This document shows, piece after piece, positions 43,330 through 55,492 of a DNA stretch of 64,000 nucleotides. The DNA is from Pegoplata infirma. Lineage: Eukaryota > Arthropoda > Insecta > Diptera > Anthomyiidae. The stretch covers positions 133,327,182-133,391,181 of the forward strand of contig OY992539.1 in assembly GCA_963921195.1 (NCBI GenBank), given 5' to 3'. Under the pieces are notes generated by a model. That model had not been told where the DNA came from. It saw only the letters and a list, made by a program, of their open reading frames with translations, and did no database searches. The position numbers and the translations under genes are program-made. How positions within the stretch are numbered: position 1 is the stretch's first letter; every line of letters begins with the position of its first letter.

Positions 43330-44585
43330 TAAGAAAATTGTCTCAGAATTTGAGATTATTTCTATAAGAGAAATGTCTCAAAATCTGAGACTTTTTCTAA
43401 AACAAAAATGTTTGTAAGAGACTTTTTCTATAAGAAAAATGTCCCAGAATCTGAGACTTTCTATAAGAGAAATTTCACAGAATCTGATACTTTTTCTATA
43501 AGAAAAATGTCCCAGAATCTGATACTTTTTCTATAAGAAAAATTTCTTAGAATCTGAGAATTTTTCCATAAGAAAAATGTCTGAGAATCTGACTTTTTCT
43601 ATAAGAAAAATGCCTCAGAGCCTGAGCCTTTTACTATAAGAAAAATGTCTCAGAATCTGAGACTTTTTCTATAAAAAAATTTCAGAGAATCTGACTTTTT
43701 CTATAAGAAAAATGTCTCAGAGCCTGTGACTTTTACTATAAGAAAAATGTTTCAGAATCTGAGACTTTTTCTATAAGAAAAGTGTCGCAGAATCTGAGAC
43801 TTTTTTATAAGAAAAATGTCACAGAATATGAGACTTTTTCGATAAGAAAAATGTCTCAGAATATGAGACTTTCTCTATAAGAAAAATGTCTCAGAATCTG
43901 CGACTTTCTCTATAAGAAAAATGTCTCAGAATCTGAGACTTTCTATAAGAAAAATGTCTCAGAATCTGAAACTTTTCTATAAGAAAAATGTCTCAGAATC
44001 TGAGACTTTTTCTATAAAAAAAAATGTCTCAGAATCTGAGATTTTTCTATAAGAAAAATGCCTTAGAATCTAAGATTTTTTTATAAGAAAAATGTCTCAG
44101 AATCTGAGATTTTTCTGTAAGAAAAATGTCTCAGGATCTGAGACTTTTTCTATAAGAAAAATGTCTCAAAATTTGAGACTTTTCCATTAGAAAAATGTCT
44201 CAGAATCTGAGACTCTTTGCATAAGAAAAATGTCTCAGAATCTGAGACTTTTTGCATTAGGAAAATGTCTCAGATTCTGAGACTTTTCCATTAAAAAAAA
44301 TGTCTCAGAATCTGAGACTTTTTGCGTAAGAAAAATGCCTCAGAATCTGAGACTTTTTCTATAAGGAAAATGTCTCAGAATCTGAGCCTTTTTCTTTAAG
44401 AAGAATGTCGCAGAATCTGAGACTTTTCCATTAGAAAAATATCTCAGAATCTGAGACTTTTTGCATAAGAAAAATGTCTTAGAATCTGAGACTTTTTCTA
44501 TAAGAAAAATGTCGCATAATCTGATACTTTTCCATTAGAAAAATGTCTCAGAATCTGAGACTTTTTCTATAAGAAAAATATCTGG
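43330..44585. repeat. Approximately 35-bp tandem repeat with TCTCAGAATCTGAGA dyad
   Basis: About 35 units of AAGAAAAATG-TCTCAGAATC-TGAGACTTTT-TCTAT with point changes and 1-5 bp indels. Each unit centres on a 15-bp palindrome. The same word occurs singly at 35600 and in decayed form elsewhere, so the array may have grown from a dispersed sequence. Confidence 0.92.
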
Positions 44586-44589
44586 ATTC

Positions 44590-45676
44590 ATAAACACACA
44601 CAGCTGATTTCCGTGAAAAAGTGTTGTCAAAACAATCCGCACTGGTTTTATAAAGGCCCCGATAATCTGATTTAGTTACATTTAGTTCTAGGAACAGACG
44701 ATCGTAAACAAATTTAAAAATATGTGCTGTTATGAAAATTTTTTGTTAAAAAAAATTTTAAAAAAAAATTTTGGCCCCCCTGCGAAATAAAATCCTGGAT
44801 ACACCTCTGTCCAGGAAGATACCATCAGGTCTAGGGAATTAGTAGGATTTAATTAGTACCAGTCATACATGGGACTATTTAAATAAATGGACTAATTAAT
44901 TGACGATTTCATTGGCATTACTTTGAAACTAATGCCAATGAAAGTTTTAGCATTGGCATTGTTGCAATCAATGCCAATGCCCGTTAAGGAATTAGTAGCA
45001 TTAGTAATGCCAATTATAAAAAATTCCATTGGCATTAATAAATGCCGTAATGAAAACAAAGCATTAGCAATATTAAATTTCGTATTTCCGTCAGCGTGTT
45101 GTGAATTTTTTTTTTTTGTTAAAACTTAAAATGGGTATATCTCGAAAACTAAGCCAGATAGAGCAAAATGGAGGGCATTTTTGGTTCTTTGAGTCGCCAT
45201 AGTTTCGCCGGGCCTCTTCACATGTGCGGACCCTAATAGGTCAAAATATTGAATCTAAAAAATTGGCACTCCCGAAAATTTGAAAATTCACATACCCTTA
45301 GTATTATCTTGCTTAGTTTTCCAGGTACTGCAATTTAGGGGCCCAATAGGGTCTTGAGAATTTTAGAAACTGAATAACTAAAAAACTATTGCTCTGAGGG
45401 TTTTCGAGTATTGGCAGACGAGTTCTAGAAACCAAGAGCTACAAAAATACTTTTGGAATTTGTGTTGTATCGGCAATATTTACCGAGATATGAGCATTTT
45501 TAAATTTTCCGGAATCCTAAATTTTTTGGATTTAAAGTCATGACCCATTAGGGTCCACACATGTGAAGAGGACCCGCGATAGTCAGAAGATTCAAAGAAC
45601 CAAAAATGCCCTCCAGTTTGCTCTATCTGGCTTAGTTTTCGAGATATCGCCATTTTAAGTTTTAAAAAAATATATA
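44590..45676. repeat. CATTGGCATT palindromic cluster and shared repeat
   Basis: 44910-45070 has many CATTGGCATT / AATGCCAATG words in both orientations; a similar cluster is at 47215-47320. 45130-45660 contains two copies, one inverted, of the AAGCCAGATAGAGCAAA and CACATGTGAAGAGGACC text of 42960-43070. No gene recognised. Confidence 0.6.
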
Positions 45677-47146
45677 TGGGACATTCCATGTCAAATCGGA
45701 CACTTTGAAAAAAAAAATTTTTAGATTTTCCCAATTTGTTAACAGTTTTTAGTACCCTTCGAAAACTCCTTCGTGGTAAATTTTCAGATTTTTTTGATGA
45801 CCCGTTCAAAAGATATCGAATTTTTAAAAATTGGTAGTTTGTTCCTTTACTCAAACATCTTTTACTTATAACTTCTTCAATAATGGTCCAAATATAAATT
45901 TTTTTTCTTCAAAATTTAAAAAAAAAATCTCAAAAAATTCTTAAAAGCGCTCTAGTATGCGATTTTTAAGTTTTAAAATTTAAATCTTATTTTTGAAAAT
46001 GTTTGTACTCTTCGATTTTTTTGAAATTTTTTTGTGTAAAACAGCTATCGATTCTACAAATTTTTTGCCCAGGAGGATCGTGGGATAACGATTATTACTA
46101 TTTTTTAAAAGTTTTTGAAAAAATTTTATTGTAATATTCCAATCTTAAAACCATTTCTAAAATTACATTTTTATAAAATTTGCTCCAACTATTATTTGTA
46201 TGGGAGCATACTTAGGGAATGGAGATAGTGCGTAGGTATATTTTAAAAAACTTTTGTAGGGTAAAAATAAATGGGGGTCGGTCTCACTAATGACCCCTCT
46301 CGGACGCACCATTGGTCCCGTAGAAGCTGATTAAATAAAACAAATTTACAAAAAATAAAAAAATTGTATGGGGACCGCCTTAACAGTTAAAGATAGAGGG
46401 TAGGTGTTTAGAGAAAATGTTTGGACTAAAAAAATATTGTGGGTCGGTCATACATTTTGTTGCTCTAAGGGCACTATTGGGGCAGTTAGAGCGGTTGGAG
46501 CAAATTTTAAAAAATGTCGTTTTGTGTGGGAGCCCTTTAGAAATTGGAGATAGGGTATTAGTTTGTTTCAAAGAAATGTTAAGACAAAAAATTTAATGGG
46601 GGTCGGTCTTATAAAGAACCCCTCTATGACGCACCATTCGAGCAGTAGAAATGATTTTAAGATTGGAAAATTACAATAAAATTTTTTCAAAAAATTTTAA
46701 AAAATAGTAATAATCGTTATCCCACTATCTTCCTGTGCAAAAAATTTGTAGAATTGATAAAAGTTTTACACAAAAAAATTTCAAAAAAATCGAAGAGTAC
46801 AAACATTTTCAAAAATGAGATTTAAATTTTAAAACTTAAAAATCGCATACTAGAGCTCTTTTAAGCATTTTATGGGATCTTTTTTTTAAAAGTACGTAAA
46901 AAACAAAAATTTTGAAAAAAAAAAATTGAAATTTGGATTATTATTGAAGAAGTTATGAGGAAAAGTAGTTTGAGTAAAGGAACAAACTACCAATTTTTAA
47001 AAATTCGATATCTTTTGAACGGGTCATCAAAAAAATCTGAAAATTTACCACGAAGGAGTTTTCGAAGGGTACTAAAAACTGTAAACAAATTGAGAAAATC
47101 TAAAAAAAAAATTTCCAAAGTGTCCGATTTGACATGGAATGCCTCA
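45677..47146. mobile_element. Foldback element with TGGGACATTCCATGTCAAAT ends
   Basis: The left end (45677) pairs with the inverse at 47115-47146, and the arms mirror for over 400 bp (GAACGGGTCATCAAAAAAATC and inverse). The middle has GGGAGC / GGTCGGTCTCACTAATGACC segments like 24290-24490. The mirrored ORFs at 45480 and 46955 are the same hairpin arm read twice. No transposase. Confidence 0.78.
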
Positions 47147-48841
47147 TGTATTTATTGTGAAAAAATGTTTTTTTTATCAATTGTAAATAGTTTTTTTAGG
47201 CATTTGTGCCGTTTCATTGGCATTAGTACAAAAAATGCCAATGCCAATGCTTTTTTTGGCATTGGCATTAGTTCCAACTAATGCCAATGAAAATTCAATG
47301 CCAAATAAAAATTCCCATGATGTATTTCCATTTGCCGAATAAATAAATAAAATTATTGTTTGGTTAACTAGAAAGTAAATTTCCGCAAAACTTTTGGGTT
47401 CAGATAAGGTTATTGCAGACAGCATTAATTAGACCGCATTTATTAGGGTATGAAACCTTTATTTTCTGAACTCGACAAAATGCAAAGCATTTATAGATCT
47501 CCTTGGTGGGTGTTGGTTAAAAAAATCTTTTAATTTACATCTCCACCAAGAAATTAGCATCGCCCTTCGTTGCTATAATGGTGGTCGAATTGGTGACCTG
47601 ATCCGGTTTTGAATATTCCAGATGCATATTTCATTAGCTCAAAATCTGGGGCTACATTACCTTGATTTCCTAATACTGTTTAGGAATTTTCCTTAATATC
47701 CACTCCATAAATTTCGACTCCAGAAGTGTCTTATTTTATGATTTCCACACTACTCAATTGCAGCTAAGTATAAATCTATTAGAAACAAAAATGATGTTCA
47801 TTCAATCAGTTATGTTGGCTGGACAATTGATAATTTCCTTTTTCAAAGAATTTATGAAATATGTATCCATGATGTGTTCTGTTTTAGTTTTTTTTGCTAT
47901 TATGGAATTGGAAACTGGCATTGCAATTATGCACGTATACAGGTTGTGAAATGTTGATATGGTACTCGTATTGTGTGGCTTGGATCAGTTTACGCGTGGG
48001 TCGATACTAGTGCATGGATTTTTTTTTTATTTTCATATACAAACGATTTTCTTTGGAATTATTTGCAGATTGTCTACATGAAAACATGTCATCCAAAGTC
48101 ATTTACATTATGTGTGTGATTATATCATGGGAGTTTTTTTTTTTCCATTCTTTCACTATGTTTATAATATCATTATTTTTTTGTTTTGCTTTACAATCCT
48201 GGATATTTCTTAAATGTTAGCAAATTCTTGGATATTGAGATTTCTTGGTTACACTTATATTTAACTTTATTTGTATCATCATTTTGATGTAACGTTTTTA
48301 TTAGGGTTTCTAATATGGAGTTCGATAATACCGATTTTTTTGGAATTCAACGTTGCCAATTTCTTGGTGGAGAAGTAATTGGAAAACGTTACTTAAACTT
48401 ACCTATAGTTGGAGTATTTAAAAATCTCTGAAAACCGAAAATGTTGAAAATAACTCTATTTCAAAAAAGAGATTTCCAGCATGGGGAACCCTAGTTGATG
48501 TTTGTGTAGATAGAAAATGCATGAACAAAAATAATAAATTGATATTCAATACTTAAAGTTTTATTCGAACATGCTCACAACTCATAAATGTATTATTTAT
48601 ATTTACTTACTTTAATGTAGTTCTTTTGGCCATTATGAATTTGTTGCACAATTTACAATTGTCTGGGATCAGTAGAACATACAATTTAATATCTTTATTT
48701 GATGAAATTCTTTTAATTAAGCTTTAGCTCAATTAATAAGGCCTTGTTTTAGTGATTAACTAAACCCACTTTAATTGGTCTCCCAAAAATAGGCCAAAAA
48801 AAATTTAAAAAAAAATTGTATGGAGAATGATATATGTTCTA
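47147..48841. other. No gene recognised
   Basis: Begins with the second CATTGGCATT cluster (47215-47320). 47330-48780 shows no match to other repeats in the window and may be single-copy. ORFs up to 68 codons lack protein-like features. Confidence 0.4.
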
Positions 48842-48854
48842 CTAGCTTACCATC

Positions 48855-48872
48855 CCGGTACTTCGTTACCGG
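48855..48872 (-). terminator. Helitron copy 2 3'-terminal hairpin
   Basis: Same CCGGTA/TACCGG stem and 6-nt loop as copy 1, 12 bp from CTAG. Confidence 0.8.
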
Positions 48873-50033
48873 TTGTATTGAATACCGAATAATAGAAGGA
48901 TTAGGATTACTCTATGATTTCAAAAAATTCCCCTAGGTAGTCTTTGTGTTTTATTTACTTGTGGACGTTTACGTCTTTCATAAAATAATATTTCAATGAA
49001 TAATTTAAACAATACAATTTGAATAACTTCGCTGGTACGTTATCATGTGCGTTCCGTGAAATAAAGATATTGAAATAAAATATGCGTGAAATAAAGATAT
49101 TGACAATTTTCGAGCCCTTATATCAGGTTTTTGGATTTAAAGTGAATAAATATTTCAGTGAAAAAAGAAATGGGAATAAAAATAAGTTTGAGTGAAAAAA
49201 CATATAGGGAGAAAAAATATGTAAAAAAAGTTAAATACGATAAATTTGAGTAAAAAGTATCATTCCATATTGTTCCCTGCTCTATTTCATTTCGATCCCC
49301 GTTCTACTCCATTTCATTTCCAATTCCATCTCCTTTTGTTCCATGCAAGTTTCATTCCTCTCCGTATAATATGCGTTAAAGAAATAAAAATTTATATTGT
49401 CGTTATTTTATAGATATGAAAAGTACCATTTTACACCACTTTTACCAGGTACCCCTTTTTATCCTAAAATTTTAAATTTTAAAATATGGCTGCTATTTCT
49501 GGGGCTTTTATTTTAATAGTTAGATAGGTAAAAATAACCATTTGCCACCTCTTCCCTTAAAATTAAATTTTCCAAAAAACCTTTTTTTGTGCTAGTTGAT
49601 CCTATATTTAAAATATCAAGTTTCTGAACCATTATTTCAAGAAATATAAGAACAACCAAATTTACACTTCTATATCCCCTTTACAATCAGTAACGACCCT
49701 TAGAAACAGAATTTCCTAAAATAAAGCATTCAAAATTTCAGTGCCTAGGATCATTACTTCATGAAATATAAAAAGTATCAAAAAACCCTTTTTTATACCT
49801 CTAGAAACGGATTTGAATGTTTTTTCACCGAAGTACCCTACATTCCAAAATTCAAGCTTCTAAGGTCATTATTATAGGAACAAAAAAAGTACCAAAAGTA
49901 CACTTTCTTACCCCCGTTAGAAACGGAATTTACAAAGTATTTCTTCCTGAATGTTTTTTTCTTCATCGAAAAATCCTACATTCCATATTTGAATTTTCTA
50001 GGATCATTGTTTCAGCACTTTTGGTACTTTTAA

Positions 50034-50482
50034 TAAAAGGTACTTTATATTAAAGGTAATTTTTGTAAAGGGTACTTTTTATAAAGGGTACTTTTTATAA
50101 AAGGTACTTTTTATAAATGGTACTTTTTATAAAAGGTACTTTTTTTAAAAGGTACTTTTAATATAAGGTACTTTTTATAAAAGGTACTTTTTATAAAAGG
50201 TACTTTTTATAAAAGGTACTTTTTATAAAAGGTACTTTTTATAAAAGGTACTTTTTATAAAAGGTACTTTTTATAAAAGGTACTTTTTATAAAAGGTACT
50301 TTTTATAAAAGGTACTTTTTATAAAAGGTACTTTTTATAAAAGGTACTTTTTATAAAAGGTACTTTTTATAAAAAGTACTTTTTATAAAAGGTACTTTTT
50401 ATAAAAATTACTTTTTATAAAAGGTACTTTTTATAAAAGGTACTTTTTATAAAAGGTACTTTTTATAAAAGGTACTTTATAA
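50034..50482. repeat. 16-bp minisatellite GGTACTTTTTATAAAA in Helitron copy 2
   Basis: About 28 units with more variant units than in copy 1 (for example GTAAAGG, TAAATGG and ATTACTT variants), mainly at the edges. Confidence 0.93.
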
Positions 50483-50699
50483 AAAAAAAATAATTTTTAT
50501 AAACGGTACAGAATTTTCAGAAAGTACTTGTTCCAGAATTTTTTATTTCACTAAAGGATCCTACATTCTAAATTTCAAGTTTGAATGACCATTATTTTAG
50601 TAAATAAAAAAAAGTACCAAAAGTACACTTTTTCACCCATTTTACTCCCGTAGAATTTACATTGGCAAAAACCCAGCCGTAGTGAATCTTTCAAATTTC

Positions 50700-51765
50700 A
50701 AAATACAAAAAATCAAATTTCAAGTTTCTAGTACCATTATGTCAGGAGATATAAAAAGTACCAAAAGTACAGTTTTTTACCCCCTCAGAATCAACACTGG
50801 CAAAAATCCAGCCTTAGTGGATCTATATTTCGGGAGGTGAACATACAGTCCAAATTTCAAGTCTCTATGACCATTATTTCAGGAGATATAAAAAGTACCA
50901 AAAGTACAGATATTTACCCTTTTTACCCCCTTAGAACCAACATTGGCAAAAACCCAGCCTTACTGGATCTAAATTCCATAATGTAAACATACAGTCCAAA
51001 TTTCAAGTCTCTATGACCATTATTTCAGGAGATATAAAAAGTACCAAAAGTACAGTTTCTTACCCTTTTTACCCCCTTAGAATCAACACTGGCAAAAATC
51101 CAGCCTTAGTGGATCTATATTTCGGGAGGTGAACATTCAGTCCAAATTTCAAGTCTCTATGACCATTATTTCAGGAGATATAAAAAGTACCAAAAGTACA
51201 AATTTTTACCCTTTTTACCCCCTTAGAACCAACATTGGCAAAAACCCAGCCTTACTGGATCTAAATTCCATAATGTAAACATACAGTCCAAATTTCAAGT
51301 CTCTATGACCATTATTTCAGGAGATATAAAAAGTACCAAAAGTACAGTTTTTTTTACCCTTTTTACCCCCTTAGGATCAACACTGGCAAAAATCCAGCCT
51401 TGTGGATCTATATTTCGGGAGGTGAACATACAGTCCAAATTTCAAGTCTCTATGACCATTATTTCAGGAGATATAAAAAGTACCAAAAGTACAGTTTTTT
51501 ACCCTTTTTACCCCCTTAGAATCAACACTGGCAAAAATCCAGCCTTGGCGGTTCTATATTAAGGGAGGTGAACATGCAGTCCAAATTTCAAGTCTCTACG
51601 ACCATTATTTCAGGAGATATAAAAAGTACCAAAAGTACAGTTTTTTACCCTTTTTACCCCCTTAGAATCAACATTGGCAAAAATCCAGCCTTAGTGGATC
51701 TATATTCCGGGAGGTGAACCTACAGTCCAAATTTCAAGTCTCTAGCTTCAGCGGTTTGGGCTGGG
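50700..51765. repeat. 146-bp tandem repeat block in Helitron copy 2
   Basis: CAGTCCAAATTTCAAG at 50846, 50992, 51138, 51284, 51431, 51577 and 51723, spaced 146 or 147 bp. An alternating two-unit pattern is visible: the TAATGTAAACATACAG variant occurs at 50992 and 51284, suggesting duplication of a dimer. Confidence 0.92.
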
Positions 51766-51848
51766 CGATGATGAATCAGTCAATAAGTCAGTCAGTCAGT
51801 CACGTTACTCTTTTATATATATAGATTACTTGGACCTAATACTGTAAA

Positions 51849-54518
51849 TGGGGCATTCCAAGCCAAATCACTCACTTTTAGACCCAACCCTTTCGATTTA
51901 TTTTATTTTTGGATATGTTTTAGTACTTAATAAATGCAACTTGGACACCAATTTTCAACCTTTTATTTCAAGATGGTGTTGAGTAATCAATTTTTCAAAA
52001 TGGCGATTTTCTCAAAAAAATTAAAAAATTTTAATTTTTAATCCATTTTGACCATTAAAAAATATAGATATTTTAAAAAAAGTTGGACAATGTTTTGTTG
52101 GTATTTTAATGTAGTTTTAGAAAAAAAATATGAACAAATTATTCGAAGTAATTATCACTTATTTTTTGACGTTTAAAAATTAAAATCGACTTTTTGAAAA
52201 AGTCCGAAACCTTCGATTTTTTTGTAAAAAACTATGAAAATTCTACTCTAAATTACGTAACTTTTGAGCCATAATTCGAGATGTGATCGCAATTCTTTCT
52301 ATTTTTTTTTTTAATTTTTAAAATTGCACCTTTTATTTTTGGGCTCTGATTTATTTTATATGGTGCTCCAAAAAAAATTAATTGGTAGATATTGACCCTA
52401 ACTTACCCTAGATACATTCATTTCGAGGTAAAAATACGTCTCACAAAAATTTAGGACGATCGGAAATGTGTAAGGCGTTTAGCATGGTCCTTGAAGTTTA
52501 AAAAACGGATTACAAGGACAAATGTGGATTTTTTTCTATTTTCGCAATTTTTTTGGTATTTTAAGTTAAGTTTTAATTGAAGTGATTACAGAATTATGAT
52601 GTGGAGTAAAATCCCTTTCTAATAAGGTACTAAAAACTAAAATCGGTTGAAAATCAGCCTAGTTATTACAACTTCCCCAGGCATCTAGCGTGTGTCATAC
52701 CACTTGCTTAAAGAATACGAGTCCTTTTTTTTAAATTTATTGAAATTTTCTACAGTAATAACATTTTTTCATTATTCATATTTCAGTGTAGTTTTTTTTT
52801 GATTTTTCCAAATTTTGAAACAAAACAAGTAAAAAAGTTAAATTCGGCCTTGCTGAATGTAGTGATACCCTCCACAATTTCAAAAAGATTATTGCAAAAA
52901 ACTTTATTTAAAAGGAAATTACTTTTGAAAAAAAATTAATATTTTGGAAAAAAAAATTTCCGCGAAAAAAATTTTTGGTAAAAAAAATCCGCGATTTTTT
53001 TTTTTTTGTCAAAAAATATGTTCGTACTTGTTTAAATACCATTTGGTGTTCAATTATGTTCACATATGTCAACCAGAAGCCGAATTAAAGCATTTTGTAT
53101 ATTTCGGTTATGTTGAATGTACTGAAATTTTTGAGGTGTGCTTACATTTTCGTTCATAACTTTTGAACCGCTGAACCGATATCGCTCAAATGCAATACCA
53201 AACTTCTCGGGAGAACTTCCAATAAATATGTTAAGTTTCAGTCATCTCTGTACAATATTTTTTCCGCGACAGCATTTTCCACAGACAGACAGACAGACAG
53301 ACAGACAGACGGACAGACGGACAGACGGACATCGCTAGAATGTCTTAAAATCGATCGGGCATCATGAATATATATACTTTATGGGGTCCCAGATCGATAT
53401 TTCGATGAGTTACAAACGGAATGACAAACTTATATATACCCTCTTTCACTAAGTGGAGGGTATAAAAAAAAAATTTTTAAATAGAGATTTCAAAAGGGTG
53501 TTGAATGCAGGCATTTTTAGCATTAATTTAAAACATGTTAGCAAAACACAATATGAAAAATATTTCTCATCTAGTTACATTTGAACTTGAAGAATAAAAA
53601 AATGTTATTACAGTAGAAAATTTCAATTAATTTAAAAAATAGGATTGTATTGCTTAATCAAGTGTTCTGCCATACATTAGATGCCTGGGGAAGTTGTAAT
53701 AACTTGGCTGATTTTCAACCGATTTTAGTTTTTGGTAGCTTATTAGAGAGGCATTTTACTTCGTATTATAATTCTGCAACCACTTGAGTTTAAATTTAAC
53801 TTAAAATACCAAAAAATTGCGAAAACAGAAAAAAAATCATATTTTTCCTTGTAATCCGTTTTATAAACTTCAAGGACCATGCTAAACGCCTTACACATGT
53901 CCGATCGTCCTAAATTTTTGTGAGACGTATATTTACATCCAAATGAATATATTTAGGGTAAGTTAGGGTCAGTATCTACCAATTTTTTTTTTTTTTGGAG
54001 CTCCAAATAATATAAATCAGAGCCAAAACATAAAAGGTGCAATTTTAAAAATTAAAAAAAAAAATAGAAATAATTGTGATCACATCTCGAATTATGGCTT
54101 AAAAGTTGCGTAATTTAGAGTAGAATTTTTATAGTTTTTTACAAAAAAATCGAAGGTTTCGGACTTTTTCAAAAAGTCGATTTTAATTTTTAAACGTCAA
54201 AAAATAAGTGATAATTACTTCGAATAATTTTTTCATATTTTTTCTCTAAAACTACATTTAAATACCAACAAAACATTGTCCAACTTTTTTTAAAATATCT
54301 ATATTTTTTAATGGTAAAAATTAATTAAAAATTTCAATTTTTTAATTTTTTGGAGAAAATCGCCATTTTGAAAAATTGATTACTCAACACCATCTTGGAA
54401 TAAAAGGCTGAAAATTTGTGTCCAAGTTGAATTTAATAAGGAATAAAACATATCCAAAAATAAAATAAATCGAAAGGGGTCGGGTCTAAAAGTGAGTGAT
54501 TTGGCTTGGAATGCCCCA
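51849..54518. mobile_element. Foldback element with TGGGGCATTCCAAGCC ends and nested mini-me
   Basis: The left arm 51849-52800 and right arm 53480-54518 are inverses (GGGCATTCCAAGCCAAATCA at the left; inverse ending at 54518). The mini-me copy 52823-53467 sits near the loop. Ends resemble those at 45677. The middle part of the 25005 element is related to these arms. Confidence 0.78.
52823..53467. mobile_element. Mini-me-like element, subfamily A
   Basis: A complete copy. Its (GACA)n(GACG)n tract (53281-53332) is the longest of the A copies, and TTCGGCCTTGCTGAA is a one-mismatch version of the terminal hairpin. Closes GTGGAGGGTATAAAA. Confidence 0.85.
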
Positions 54519-54520
54519 TA

Positions 54521-54892
54521 GCCCTGTTTTTTGCAGACCGGATTAAGATTTGGATTAAACTTATTTAGTTAAAAAATGGGTCAAATCAAGTTCAGAATTT
54601 TTTTAAATAATTTTTTTCTGAAATTACATACAATTAGTAAATATAAACAGAAAAATAAATTAGACTTTGTCCAAAATGCAAAGAATGAAAAATAAATTAA
54701 GTTAAATCCTTGGATTAACTCAAATTTATGTATACCATTTTACATTTTGGACAACGCTTAATTTTTGTTTCCTGTTTATATTAACTAATTGGATGCAAAT
54801 TCAGAAAAAAAATATAAAAAAAAAATTCTGGACTTGATTTGACCCATTTTTTAACTAGAGTTAATCCTAATCCGGTCTGCAAAAAACAGGGC
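54521..54892. mobile_element. Palindromic MITE with GCCCTGTTTTTTGCAGACC ends, TA duplication
   Basis: GCCCTGTTTTTTGCAGACCG at the left and its inverse at the right, 372 bp long, TA at 54519-54520 and 54893-54894. The inner text AATGGGTCAAATCAAG is also inverted. It abuts the preceding foldback element almost directly. Confidence 0.85.
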
Positions 54893-55055
54893 TACTATGT
54901 ATTTTTTTTCATCTAATTTAAAAATTCGGGGCACTTCTTATAGCAAAATTTAAGATTCTGAGGCATATTTTCTATTTTTTGTTGCCATAAATATCAATTA
55001 AAAAAAAAAAATTAGATTTACGGACTTTCAACACTTTTATTGTCTGAATTAGTGC

Positions 55056-55492
55056 CCCCCATTTCCCGGTTCTCGGTATTCCCGGGAATACCGGTATTCC
55101 CGGTTCTGATCCTGGTACCGGTTCTCAAAAACTTAAAAATCAATATACCATAAAATATTTAAATTACACTATTTAATCAGTATTTCAGAAATACTAAGTT
55201 GTGTTTGTAAAATTATTTGAAAAACATGAAACTATTATTCCTTAAATTCAAAAAATGAAATGGAAATGGTATTTTTCACAAGTTTTGTATTTTTTTTTTG
55301 GTAAAAGCAAAGAAAAACTTTTAATTGTACAAAATATTACAAAATATACATACCGGTAGACCCGGGAATACCGTCAGAACCGGAACCGGGAATACCGGTA
55401 TTACCGGGAATACCGGGAATGAATTAAGAACCGGGAAACCGGTACCCATTCCCGGGAATACCGGTATTCCCGGTACTACGGTACTGACCGTA
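55056..55492. repeat. CCGGTATTCCCGGGAATACC palindrome cluster
   Basis: Two GC-rich clusters (55056-55135 and 55350-55492), built from overlapping CCCGGGAATACCGG and CCGGTATTCCCGG words in both orientations, bracket an AT-rich centre. The layout is roughly inverted, as in a TIR element with repetitive ends. A frame of GNTGIPG-type residues across it is a repeat artefact. Confidence 0.75.

Larger units (their letters stand above)
48842..51825 (-). mobile_element. Non-autonomous Helitron, copy 2
   Basis: The minus strand starts TCTATATATATAAAAG at 51825 and ends CTAG at 48842, flanked by A (51826) and T (48841). It aligns along its whole length with copy 1 at 1202-4802. Differences: a 16-bp array of about 28 units instead of about 80, two extra 146-bp units, and small indels. 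It has no coding capacity; the frames of 60-85 codons inside are repeat units. Confidence 0.9.

Noticed and set aside
43330..44585. CRISPR-like 35-bp repeats
   Set aside because: Units are contiguous with no unique spacers, and they diverge by point mutation like a satellite.
45480..47281. Two ORFs sharing a similar 50-residue segment on opposite strands
   Set aside because: They are the two arms of one foldback element read in mirror orientation, not a gene pair.
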